From Erpobdella octoculata (lineage: Eukaryota > Annelida > Clitellata > Hirudinida > Erpobdellidae), in assembly GCA_963978895.1 (NCBI GenBank), contig OZ022238.1:38543820-38607819 (forward strand): a stretch of DNA of 64,000 nt, read 5' to 3'. The position numbers and the translations under genes are program-made. The notes beneath the pieces are model-generated. The model saw only the letters and a list, made by a program, of their open reading frames with translations. It had not been told where the DNA came from and did no database searches. Of the stretch, positions 33,203-44,359 are shown piece by piece (the stretch's first letter is position 1; each line of letters begins with the position of its first letter).

Positions 33203-35083
33203 GGTAAAGTTCTAGTATAGCGTCATCGGCTGATTTCTATAAAAACCCGGTTCAAAAAACAGTTTAATATAATAAGCTCAGAACATTATCAGAACATACT
33301 ACGAAAACGTTTTTTACAGACAAACTGACTTAAAGGAAAAATATCCAAATGCAATGTTGATACGCGGAATAATACAATTCAAGGAATGAAAAGTAAAGAG
33401 AAATAAAATAACAAATACAATATTAAAATAACAAATAAATGTTAAAGTGTTCAAAATAATTGTTTAATTATTTAATATGCATCTTAGATTTTAAAAAATC
33501 AAACCGCTGAGCGGAAATTTATCCGTGACTAGCGGGGTACCCGGCCTAGCCCGGGCTTTTTCTATCGTTTTTTTCTCGCTCCTGTTTCCCTTCCCGCTTA
33601 CTCTCACGCTCCCCGTCGCTTTCCCGCTCCCGGTCGCTTTCCCGCTTCCCTTCGCTTTCCTGCTTCCGGTCGCTTTCTCGCTCACGCTTGCTCTCCTCTT
33701 TCTGGTCGCTTTCTCGTTCGCCCTATTGTTCTCCACACGATCCTGGTACCAATCGTGACCTCTAAAACTCAGAATTTCTGCTCCAAGAAATATGGTGAAA
33801 ACGTAATAAAGACAAATAAAACGTAATCAACTTTGATATTATTTTATTTTTTCTTGGCATTTGGCTGCTAATTTATTGTTCTTAATGTGTTTTTTTTATT
33901 TGTCTTAAGTCATATTGAAAAAACCGTCGCATTTAAAGAAACTGTTTCAGATATGGAGCGAGATACGCAACTCGTACTTCTAAAATGAACTATTATTTTT
34001 TCAAGTTTTAATTTCCATAATTTAAATTTTTTATTTCTTTTCCTAAATTGTCTATTTTTATTTTAAATGTGTTTAATTTTCTTTTTTCCCACTGTTCACT
34101 TCTATCGCTATTGACAAATAGAATATAGATCTTCACCGGGAACTACATTAGCTTCGGCAGCAATTTTTAAATGTTCTAAAGTGCTATAATATCTGGTTTT
34201 TACCAATGCTTTTATTAACTCGTCGGCTCTGTTTCTCTGTCTGTTTCTCTGTTTCAAATCTTGCAATCAATTTTTGAGTCACTTCCTGATGATAGATTTT
34301 TTTCAAATTTTGCATACATGCTCAAGATAGAAGACAATGCAATATTCAATTATTAGTTTTACAATAAGTCAATTTATTGAGTTAATTTTCTTGAGGATTT
34401 TATCGAGGGGTTTCTTGAGGGTTTTCTTGAGGGTTTTCTTGGGGGTTTTCTTGAGGGTTTTCTTGAGGGTTTTCTTGACCACAAAACGCTAACCGACTGG
34501 CAGACTATTTTACCAAGTTAACACGAACCACACTCACTGACCGCGATTCTCAAGCGTGTACGAAATTTTCATGAAAATAGTTTAGATATTTAAATTCGAT
34601 GCTTTTTGATGATATTTTTATTATTATTACCAATGCTTTTATTAACTCGTCGTCTCTGTTTCTCTGTCTGTTTGTTTCTCTGTCTGTTTCAAATCTTGCA
34701 ATCAATTTTTGAGTCACTTCCTGATGATAGATTTTTTCAAATTTTGCATACATGCTTAAAATAGAAGAGAATGCAATATTCAATTATTAGTTTTACAATA
34801 AGTCAATAAATTTAGATAATTTTAATTAATTTCGATATTTTGATATAATTAAGATATTTCGACTTTAACATAAAATAAAAGAGTAATATAATAAAAAATT
34901 GATTGCAAAATTTGTGTTTTAATTACATATAAAAGCATTGGTTTTAAAAATTCGTTTTTAATTTACTTGTTTTAAATTATTTATATTGTAATTAGTCATT
35001 AGTTTTGTTTTAAATATCATTTACGTTAAAAACTGGTAATTTTTCACCGAAATCGGCCGATGACGCTATACTAGAACTTTACC
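33203..35083. mobile_element. TIR element family T, copy A (superfamily unassigned)
   Basis: The left end GGTAAAGTTCTAGTATAGCG, continuing TCATCGGCTGATTTC, is repeated inverted at 35,047-35,083 with one or two mismatches, about 36 bp. The flanks CTTCAGAA and CTTCAAGA hint at an 8-9-bp target duplication. It carries a Helitron-like 3' end at 33,529, also present at the same place in copy B (61,303). A segment starting CCAATGCTTTTATTAACTCG is tandemly duplicated (34,200 and 34,628), separated by 13-bp TTTTCTTGAGGG repeats (34,385-34,476). No coding sequence recognised. Confidence 0.7.
33529..33740 (-). mobile_element. Helitron-like 3' end, copy H8, trapped in TIR element A
   Basis: Plus strand A|CTAGCGGGGTACCCGGCCTA, then 12-mer body repeats to about 33,730. 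The family's conserved 5' block is not seen. The flanking sequence ATTTATCCGTG is identical in H9 at 61,614, so both derive from one insertion. Confidence 0.65.
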
Positions 35084-35289
35084 CTTCAAGAAGAAGAACC
35101 TCTCATTTTTAGCGTATCGGCCCTTAAACTTCTTGACGCTTTTAAGAAAGGTGGGCCCACGTCCGTTGATCAGGCGTACGCCCTTAGGCGAGAAAAATGT
35201 CCAAATTCCTAACTTGAAACACGAAAATTCAAAGTTCAGCAGAAAACTGTTCGAAACAAAACTTGAAACCGCCGGAACGATTATCGTCC

Positions 35290-36815
35290 AATGTAAACAA
35301 GGCTAAACCATTTCGTGTGCATCTTGTAGCGCTTTCTTTTTTCTATTAGCGAAAATCCAAAAAGATGCAGCTTCAGCTGTCTGGGAGATCTCCTTGATGG
35401 CTCGAGTTTTTTTTCGGTTTGAAAAACCAAGAGCTTTCAGCAGTTTTAACATTGAGCTGCTAACCAACCCTCGAACGCCAACCTCGACTGCAAAATTTTC
35501 AGTCCTGAACCCTTTGGCATTCAAATCACATGCTAAATCCTTATATCTTTCCTTTTTGAAAATATTGCTGGATTCCATGTTACTTTCCCATGGCACAGTA
35601 AGTTCGATCAGGAGCAGTGTATTGGCCAAGTCAGAATATATAATTATATCCGGCTTTAAACCGCTAGATCTCACAGTTTCTGGAAATTTTCTCTCGCCAT
35701 CCAAATCAGCCGAAACCGACCAATCGTCGGCAGCACCCATCACACATTCAAAGTCTCTTGTAGATCTGAACCTGTGGAACTACAGATTGCCTTCTCTCAA
35801 AAAGTAGATTTTCCTTTTCTGCTGTATTCTTCTTGTGTTTGCTTTCTTACACACTTCTTTGACGAAGTCAAGCAATTTTCGGATTACTTGGTTATGGCGC
35901 CAAGTGTACCTCCCGTGTGAAAGTGAAAACCAACAACAGGAAAGAACGTGAATGAGAGTCTCCGATTGCCCACTTAACATGCACGAATAATCGTCTTTCA
36001 ACTTCCATCTTCGAAGATTGCTGGATGACGGCAGTTGATCATAAACATATCTAATCAAAAAAGACAAACGTATTGGTGTATATTGTCAGATGTTTTTCCA
36101 AGAATGCGAACGCTGAACAGCATTTTCCCATGTTGTCCAATCTCTTTGTCGAGATAACTGAACAAACTTAATTATTCTCTGGGACTCGATGGCTTTCTTT
36201 CTTTCCTGAATGATCAGACCTGTTCGTTCACTGGTGCTGGCTTTTGACCACCAAATTCGATGGGTTGACCCGAGACCCCGTTTGTCCTGTTGAACTGCCC
36301 CAATTCTTTCTGTCCAACGTAAAGAGGCTTCAGCTTCTGTGATCTCCTTTCTGGCTACCCATTTCTTTCCGGACTTTACAAAAGGTCCCATTTCTACAAT
36401 TCTTTGATCCGAAGAATTATCCAGCATGAGTTGCGTACGGATCTTGTTTATCCTAAACTCCTCAACCAAAGACTTCAGTGGCAATCTCAGTTTGGCAGTC
36501 TTGCTGTAAAAAGCTACCAAAGTAAATACCGGAGACAGGCCCAACCATTTTCTTGTAAATTTATTCATCCTCCTTTCTAGCTTTTTTACTAATGGTAAGC
36601 TCATCTCATACATTGATTGATGCCAAAGCAATCTCGGTAATAGAACAAACTGAAGTAACCACAATTTGAACCTGCTCTGGAGTGGGGCCGCATCAATTTT
36701 CTTCATATCTTCAAATGCCGATCGGAGAACTTCAGAACACCTCCAGTGTCGTTAAGCGAATCGTCATACCACCTTCCCAGGCTCTTAACCGGATCTTCTC
36801 TCAATGTTGGGATCT
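35290..36815 (-). pseudogene. R2/NeSL-like LINE, 3' part with zinc knuckle and restriction-like endonuclease
   Basis: One frame runs 36,706-35,303 with two in-frame stops (TGA at 36,086 and TAG at 35,780). In order it shows a post-RT region (RFKLWLLQFVLLPRLLWHQS, KWLGLSP), a Cys/His segment CMLSGQSETLIHVLSCC, and FLREGNL. Last comes a PD-(D/E)xK domain: GLKPDIIIYSDLANTLLLIE followed by LTVPWE and VEVGVRG. In the family the knuckle starts CxxC; here the second Cys is Ser or Gly. A frameshift near 36,725 separates a further upstream stretch SLGRWYDDSLNDTG. The RT core is missing, as expected from 5' truncation or a break. Confidence 0.8.
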
Positions 36816-36821
36816 TGTTGT

Positions 36822-37148
36822 ATGTAAATGTAAATGTATTGAACATTTAAGCGCTACTTCGTATTGATAATACCACAGCAGCGCCGGGAATAGTTCGTGC
36901 ATATGGGATCACACAGTGTTATTTTCCACCCGCACGTGTCTCCGAAATCGGAATGTGCCAAACCCTATTACACCCCAGTCGTGAAACTGGTATTCATTTA
37001 TCGACCAATGAAGGATAAGAGGCTGAGTTGGCCTGAGCAGTGTGAGTGAATTCCTTGCTCAACGGAATTACGCCTCGCCGTGACTGAGATTTGAACCCAC
37101 GACGGCAGGATGATAGCATAACTGCTTTCACCACTGTGCTACGGCGCC
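36822..37148 (-). mobile_element. tRNA-derived SINE
   Basis: On the minus strand the head reads GGCGCCGTAGCACAGTGGTG, containing an A box (TAGCACAGTGGTGA). About 35 bp later comes a B box, GGGTTCAAATC, both RNA polymerase III promoter elements. The acceptor-stem-like termini GGCGCCG and CGGCG do not pair as in a functional tRNA. A roughly 230-bp body follows, and the 3' end is a short repeat tail of TACATT units. It is a SINE rather than a tRNA gene. Confidence 0.8.
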
Positions 37149-37189
37149 TCAACTGAAAACGTCACGTTGTCGTCGATCTTGCCTAGTCG

Positions 37190-37395
37190 CAGAGAGCGGG
37201 AAACCGACCGGGAGCGGGAAAGCGATCGGGAGCGGAAAAACGACCAGGAGCGGAAAAGCGACCGGGAGCGGGAAAGCGACCGGGAGCAGGAAAGCGACCG
37301 GGAGCAGGAAAGTTACCAGGAACGAACGGGAGAGCAAGCGGGAATGAGAAAACGAGCGGGAGCGCAATCGGGGAAGGAAACGGGAGCGAGAATAG
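37190..37395 (+). repeat. Helitron-like 12-mer array, copy H10 (fragment)
   Basis: Repeats of CGGGAGCGGGAAAGCGACCG without the family's ends. It is followed by a poly-G run of ten or more at 37,421-37,432. It lies directly after the SINE head. Confidence 0.7.
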
Positions 37396-37508
37396 GGCCG
37401 TAGCTAACATGCCGATCTTGCGGGGGGGGGGGGTGTAACCGTCCCATTTTACCGACAACTTTTTTAGTCATTTCTTGAAAATAAATTACTCGTTTTATAT
37501 ATTCAAAG

Positions 37509-38500
37509 ATGAAGCTGGGAAGCAGTTCAAACGTTACCAGGTCCAGATCAAAGAATTCAGGCACGAGATCGAATCCATTAATGGAACCAAAGAAGAGATG
37601 TCAAATGCAAACAAAGAGAGAGAGAGACAAAAAATACAAGCAGCTTGAAGCTGAACTTCTCCAACTTCAGAAAGATCTGACAGCTTCAGAGAGAGCCAAA
37701 AAAACTCTACATGGAAACTGGGAACAAGATACCTATGAGCATCATTATAACACCCGTAAGAAATATAATGCTTGGATACTGCTTTCTATGGTGACCATAT
37801 ATTCCGATCATAATCCCCTCTCTTATCTCACGGAGCCGCCGATTTTTCTTTTCGAGCATAAGCCTAGAGGCACATTGTACTAGTTGTATTTATATGGTGC
37901 ACAGGTTTTCTCTTTTGTTGTCTTAGTTGCAGATCGTTGTACTATTCTAAATTAATGATATTGTGGGAGTAGTTGAACTTCTTTAATATGAAGTGATGAC
38001 GATTTTTTCGCTAATTCAATTCAGACCGGTATGGGATAAAACTTGAATGGGTCGAGCTGGTTGTAAAGGTGGTTTTACTGGAGGGAGTAAAAGTTACTTT
38101 CAGGAAGGACATCACCAGTTTGAAGTCGACCATTATCTCATGACCTTGAAGCCCTGGTAGACACGATACATCGACGAACAAACGCCCATTCTTCATCTAG
38201 TACTGTGAAAGCTAACATTTAAGATATTGAAAGACTATCCAACATCTTCGTTTTGAGGGGGAGTTGTGTCAGGGGTCGCTCTACCGGACCGCCTGACAAA
38301 GTATATCCTCATCGTCGTCATCTTCCTCATCTCCTGCACCCGTCGACCTGGTACAGTAAGTTCACTTGCCTTCTTCAAATCGTCACCATGGTTACTCTCC
38401 TGATTCGTCGTCACCTTCCGGGACGTATATTTACAAAGCCGGACCGGTTCGCAACACGCCACGAGCAATCATTCACCAATCTGCCTGCAGCGTAGTTAAT
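37509..38500 (+). pseudogene. Gypsy-type LTR element debris with probable 3' LTR start
   Basis: A 124-codon frame (37,509-37,883) contains VTIYSDHNPLSYLTE, the RNase H motif (TDHxPLxxL) of gypsy-type pol, preceded by a coiled-coil-like stretch. At 38,255-38,263 the purine tract TTGAGGGGGAG is followed by TTGTGTCAGGGG, as expected for a polypurine tract and LTR start. No second LTR was seen. Frames after 37,883 are broken. Confidence 0.5.
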
Positions 38501-38881
38501 GTATGCTGGTATTTAGATTTAAGGCATGTTGCTGTTCTGGTTTATTTAATAAAAATAAGTATATGTGATTAAAAGACCAAAAAATGCTAAATTTTCTGTC
38601 CAAAGCCATTTTGTATTAGAACGTTAAGTCATTTGTTTGTGTAAAGGCAATACTTATAGTCAGTGTTGGGTTTGTTACTTTACTTTTGTAATTTGTTACT
38701 GTTACTTGTTACATGATGAAAAAGTAATTTGTTACTGTTACTTGTTACATTTTTTCAAAAGCAATTTGTTACTGTTACTTTTTGGTTTTGAAAGTAACTT
38801 ATTACATTTTCGTTACTTTACAAACAGATACAACACCCCATAACTCAATACCTGATTTTGTTTTTAAAATAAGAGCACAAA

Positions 38882-39852
38882 TCTATATATATATAAAAAT
38901 GAATGTTTGTATATATGAATGTATGTATATATATAGGTATGTTATTTATGCATTGCTACACCATTCATCCGATCGTAATGAAATTTTCACACAACCTTGA
39001 GAGTCAAGGGGAATCAAATATAGAGAAAAAAATTTTGAAATCCGTCACAAAATGAGCGGAGCGGAGCGGGTGAGCGAGCGGGAACTATATATAGATATGT
39101 ATGTGCGTATGTATGTGTGTATGTATGTATGTGTATGTGCATGTATGTGTGTGTGTTTATGTATGTATGTATGTAATTATGTATGTATGTATGTATGTAT
39201 GTATGTATGTATGTATGTATGTATGTATGTATGTATGTATGTATGTATGTATGTATGTATGTATGTATGTATGTATGTATGTATGTATGTATGTATGTAT
39301 GTATGTATGTATGTATGCATGCATGTATGTATGTATGTGCGTATGTATGTGTGTATGTATGTATGTGTATGTGCATGTATGTGTGTCTGTGTGGGTGTTT
39401 ATGTATGTATGTATGTATGTATGTATGTATGTATGTATGTGTTTTTTTACAATATTTCGGCACTAATTGCTCATTCAAAGTATGTATGTGTGTGTATGTA
39501 TCTATGTAGGTATGTATGTATGTATGTATGTATGTATGTATGTATGTATGTATGTATGTATGTATGTATGTATGTATGTATGTATGTATGTATGTATGTA
39601 TGTATGTATGTATGTATGTATGTATGTATGTATGTATGTATGTATGTATGTATGTATGTATGTATGTATGTATGTATGTATGTATGTATGTATGTATGTA
39701 TGTATGTATGTAGAATCGGATCTAGGGGGGGGTCAACTGAGAGCGAAAGAATGAGCGGGAAAGCGACAGGGAACGGATAACGACCGGGAGCGGGAGTTTG
39801 TATGTATCTTTGTATGTATGTATGTATGTATGTATGTGTGTATCTATGTATG

Positions 39853-39886
<34 letters not shown>

Positions 39887-40293
39887 TGTATGCATGTATG
39901 CATGTATGCATGTATGTATGTATGTATGTGTGTGTGTGTGTATGTGTATGTATGTATGTATGTATGTATGTATGTATGTATGTATGTATGTATGTATGTA
40001 TGTATGTATGTATGTATGTATGTATGTATGTATGTATGTATGTATGTATGTATGTATGTATGTATGTATCTATGTATATATGTATGTATGTATGTATGAA
40101 TGTATGTATGTATGTATGTATGTAGAATCGGATCTAGGGGGGGGGAACTGAGAGCGAAAAAATGAGCGGGAAAGCGACAGGGAACGGATAACGAACGGGA
40201 GCGGGAGCGCAAGCGGGAAGGAAACGGGAGCGAAAAAGAAACGCATTAGGTAAACCTCTAAATACCCCGGGCAACGCCGGGTGCCCCCGCTAG
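38882..40293 (+). mobile_element. Helitron-like element, copy H2, with giant (GTAT)n expansion
   Basis: It begins A|TCTATATATATATAAAAATG and ends CTAG|T after the GC-rich hairpin (40,267-40,293). The conserved block TTTATGCATTGCTACACCAT is at 38,944. GTAT arrays occupy about 39,097-39,440, 39,487-39,712 and 39,795-40,125. Two near-identical pieces beginning GAATCGGATCTAGGGGG (39,713 and 40,126) show that an array-plus-body unit has been duplicated inside the element. Confidence 0.75.
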
Positions 40294-40320
40294 TTTATTA
40301 TAAAAATCAAAGAGTTATAA

Positions 40321-40734
40321 CTAATCAGTCAAATGGTGAAGATCTTTGATTGAGCTACAAAAAGCTTTATTAGCTCTGAGCAGCTGTTGTCGTTGAAAAT
40401 GACTATCAGTAAAACGATTTCTTCTTGGAGTCAAAATTTGACCAGCCAAGCTAAACAGCCGTTCAACAAGAGCACTTGATGGAAGAGAAGTATTATATCT
40501 TTTGAACAATTTCAAGATACATGATTCCATGATCCCAAAACACGATCTGTGAACTCGCAAACGTTTCCGAAAAAGTAAACGATAATAAAAAGGAAGTTTG
40601 TTTACCCTGATATGGCGCGTTGTTAAAATGAACGCGATCATGAATCCAGTGACACACTTTGCTCCTATTGGTCCAGACTCGCGCCATCTTAACGCTTGAT
40701 CCAATGCTAGAAAATAAAAAGTAACAAGTAACAA
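40321..40734 (-). pseudogene. hAT transposase C-terminal dimerisation domain
   Basis: The frame ends with [20 protein letters not shown], then [20 protein letters not shown], the hATC dimerisation signature (SxxVERxFSxxGxILxxxRNRL). The upstream part of this 137-codon frame is not recognisable as transposase, and the RNase H-like catalytic core is absent. The remnant therefore cannot catalyse transposition. It is inside a hAT element with intact ends and target duplication, so the element could have moved with transposase supplied in trans (inference). Confidence 0.82.
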
Positions 40735-41074
40735 TTTTTAAAAATCTGTTACTGTTACTTTAAAAAAGTAATTTGTTACTGTTACTTTGTTACAATTTTG
40801 AAAAGTAATCTGTTACGTTACTTGTTACTGAAAAATGTAATTTGTTACTGTAATTCCGTTACTTGTAATTTGTTACTACCCATCACTGCTTATAGTATAG
40901 CCCTTTAATTTTTTTAAGTATCCAAATTTTTTTATTATTTTGTACATTATTGAAATAATGTAATGTTCATTGACTTCATTCTGCTATTATTTTTTATTGG
41001 ATCGTTTTCACTGAAGAATGAACCACTCAACTATTACAACGCTTTTGACTTCAAATTTTGCACATAAACGTACA

Positions 41075-41715
41075 CTCAGGGGGGCAAGCCAAAATCGGAA
41101 GATTCTGCATTTTTTCCAAATTCGATGAGTTTTTTTAGGTAGGGGGGGTGGGGGGGTCAAAAAGTTTGTTTGCCTGCGGCGGGCTGTCTTCCCTTTTTAA
41201 AACTTGAGCAAGCCCCCCCCCCGAGGCCAAATCGGAAAGCCCTGCAATTTTTCAAAATATGAGGGGCTTTTTTAAAGTGGGGGGTTGTGGGGGTGATGGG
41301 TGCAACATTTATTCATAAACTTATTTTTTTACAATTGCTTTAACTGGTTTGAGACTGATTTTGATTATCTTCAGCTTGCAGACTTTATTTTCTATCAATA
41401 ATAAATTCTTAAAGATACCAAAAAGACTGCAGACTCAAAATAGTCAAAAAAAAAATTTCGATCGCGGCGAGCTTTCTTCCCTTTTCAAAACTGGGGTTAC
41501 TGCATTTATTCATAAAATTATTTTTTTTACAATTGCTTTAACTGGTTTGAGACTGAGTTTGACTATCTTCAGCTTGCAGTCATTTTTTCTTTCATTAATA
41601 AATTATTAAAGATACCAAAAAAAGACTGCAGACTATAAAGATAGTTAAACAAAAATTTCCCCTGCGGCGGGCTTTTTTTTTTTTTACAATTTTTCACACT
41701 TGAGCCCCCCCCCCA
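41075..41715. repeat. Repeat unit array with C/G-homopolymer ends
   Basis: Starts near GTACACTCAGGGGGGCAAGC and ends near CCCCCCCCCAGCGTACACTT, giving short imperfect inverted ends. A segment of about 190 bp containing ACAATTGCTTTAACTGGTTT and ATCTTCAGCTTGCAG is present twice (41,330 and 41,528). An earlier partial copy lies at 41,170-41,230. No coding. It may be a non-autonomous element. Confidence 0.5.
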
Positions 41716-42427
41716 GCGTACACTTGAAGACAATACACGAATCAATTAAATTATTGGCTATACAATACGTTGCCGCTATAATATAAGGTGCCTACGAAAT
41801 TACAAAGTCTGTTAAAGGACCTAAAACTAAATACTGAAATGTCGATCTAAGATTAAAAAACTTAAAAAATTAGAAATAAATATAAAAAATTAAAAAAAAT
41901 TATATCTTCATTACTCAATTAAATTTTAAGAGCGTTGTTTTTGAATCAGGATTCGGATTCGAGTCTGAATCCCAGCCTTCGGAAAAGATTCGGATCCGCT
42001 GAATCCAACGCTGAAGATTCGATTTAAACGGTTCCAAAATTAATGTCCTTTTTAAAACTCGTGGATACTCGTACTCATACTTATATGAGTAAATGGATGC
42101 GTAACTTTCTTTCTCTATGAACGTAACGTAACAAAAGGTCGCCATCGGCTGCTGATGGATAATGTTGAGATGTTAACTTTCCTGAAAGTAAACTTGCCAA
42201 GAATTCAACTGCAAGAATAAATATTAAATAAATATAGACATGTGAATTTTTTCAATTTTATTTCCATCCATTTTGATTTAAATAAATTTGGACAACTGCT
42301 GCTATTTGTAACCTTGTTTAATATCAGGGCGGCCTTTAATTGAATTTGAAAACATTCTGAATCAACATGAAAACTTCCCAAAGCATGTAAATAAAACGAT
42401 AACCCAAAATTTAAAAACAATTATAAT
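41716..42427. other. Intergenic sequence, nothing firmly identified
   Basis: Contains a stretch rich in GGATTCGGATTCGAGT-like words at 41,935-42,015. A similar GGATTTGGATCC vocabulary at 43,065-43,135 on the other side of the hAT remnant hints at two ends of one element. Confidence 0.35.
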
Positions 42428-42954
42428 TTACATGGAAACATTTTTATAAAAAAAACACATAACATGGGTCACAATGTCAGAGAATCCGAGAACAATACGG
42501 CGCGATTTCTGGGCAAAATTTTCTACGGAAGTGTTCAGATCTGCTTTTAGCGATAAGGCGCAGAATCGCGTAAGAGTGGAGAAACTGCTCTCGCACGTAG
42601 CAGTCGACACACTGATGGTGATTGCTCCGGCATACAGCTGAAACACATTTGGAAATGCATCGCGGTACTGCAGCATTGCATGTGTTGCAACTTCCAACAA
42701 CGAATTTGATTACCTCGTTTTTGATAAGAGACGACATGAACTTGGCATTTTTTAGGCATGTTTTGTAAAATCCTACACAATTTATCATCCTTTGCCATAG
42801 CAAATTCAAACAAGTTATTAAATAAGACACCTAAATTTCCTTTGTTGAACTGGACAGCTATACAAAAAACTGGGGGGGGGGGATCTGATTGAGCTGGGGG
42901 GCCTGAACAAAACTGGGGGGTTTGGCCCCCGGCCCTATAGCTGGTTATGGCCCT
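42428..42954 (-). pseudogene. hAT (ZMYM-type) transposase C-terminal fragment plus element end
   Basis: The frame 42,700-42,428 contains AITISVSTATCESSFSTLTR, the hATC motif of the zinc-finger MYM-like hAT group (ITxPVSTATxERxFSxL). A nearby +1 frame (42,830-42,700) supplies upstream sequence, so a frameshift lies near 42,705. At the right edge the minus strand starts AGGGCCATAACCAGCTATAG, followed by G/C runs, which resembles a hAT terminus. It is only about 120 bp from the coding region, so the element is internally deleted. No matching left end was found. Confidence 0.6.
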
Positions 42955-43145
42955 GTTTAATATTACTAATAGAACTGCTATGCTGTCAGCAAAAATATAC
43001 TTTAGCTGATAGCAACATACAAGCATTTAGTTTATGTATTGAATTAATTTTAAATGCTTGCTACTTGGATTTGGATCCGTACGGATCCAGCATCAAGATT
43101 CGGATTTGGATCCGCGGATCTCAAATTCTCGGATCTGCCCCATTC

Positions 43146-43825
<680 letters not shown>

Positions 43826-43987
43826 TTGAGAAAGCGGGAAAGCGACCGGGAGCTGGAAAACGACCGAGAGCGGGAAAGCGACTGGGAACGCGACGGGAAC
43901 GGGAAAGCGGAGAAGGAAACAGGAGCGAGAGAGACAAACATTAAAAAAACCTCTAAAAACCCCGGGCAACGCCGGGTGCCCCCGCTA

Positions 43988-43988
<1 letters not shown>
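43826..43988 (+). mobile_element. Helitron-like element, copy H4, 5'-truncated
   Basis: 12-mer body (GAAAGCGGGAAAGCGACCGG and variants) running into the hairpin and TGCCCCCGCTAG|T at 43,988. The conserved 5' block is missing. A (TA)n array follows immediately. Confidence 0.65.
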
Positions 43989-44084
<96 letters not shown>

Positions 44085-44170
44085 GGAAACATAGCGTTGA
44101 TATATGCCGATCCGACAGTCGTGGGTTCGAGTCTGAAGTTGAGATATATATATATATATATATATATATT
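43989..44170. repeat. (TA)n arrays enclosing a tRNA-like fragment
   Basis: TA repeats at 43,989-44,079 and 44,145-44,168. Between them, on the plus strand, CAGTCGTGGGTTCGAGTCTG includes a B-box-like GGTTCGAGTCT at 44,124-44,134, so the insert is probably a SINE head fragment. Confidence 0.6.
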
Positions 44171-44359
44171 TATTTTATTTATTTATTTATTTTTCACAAA
44201 CGAGTGGAAGGATTCAATGAATCGCTAACTCCATCCCGAAAAAAATATGTACAATAACATTTACAGTCAGAATGACAAAATAAGTAACATTCTAATGAGA
44301 AGAAAATAATAATAGTAATAATATTAGAGAAAAACATCGACAGTAAGATGGCGACTCAT

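Larger units (their letters stand above)
38661..40888 (-). mobile_element. hAT transposon, internally deleted, with 8-bp target duplication
   Basis: The ends are CAGTGTTGGG (38,661) and CCCATCACTG (40,888). They are flanked by perfect copies of CTTATAGT (38,653-38,660 and 40,889-40,896), an 8-bp target duplication diagnostic for hAT. Both subterminal regions are rich in TTGTTACTGTTACTT repeats. The only coding remnant is a hAT C-terminal dimerisation domain at 40,321. Helitron-like copy H2 is inserted inside. Confidence 0.88.

Noticed and set aside
37075..37148. Functional tRNA gene
   Set aside because: A and B boxes are present but the acceptor and other stems do not fold correctly, and a SINE body follows directly.
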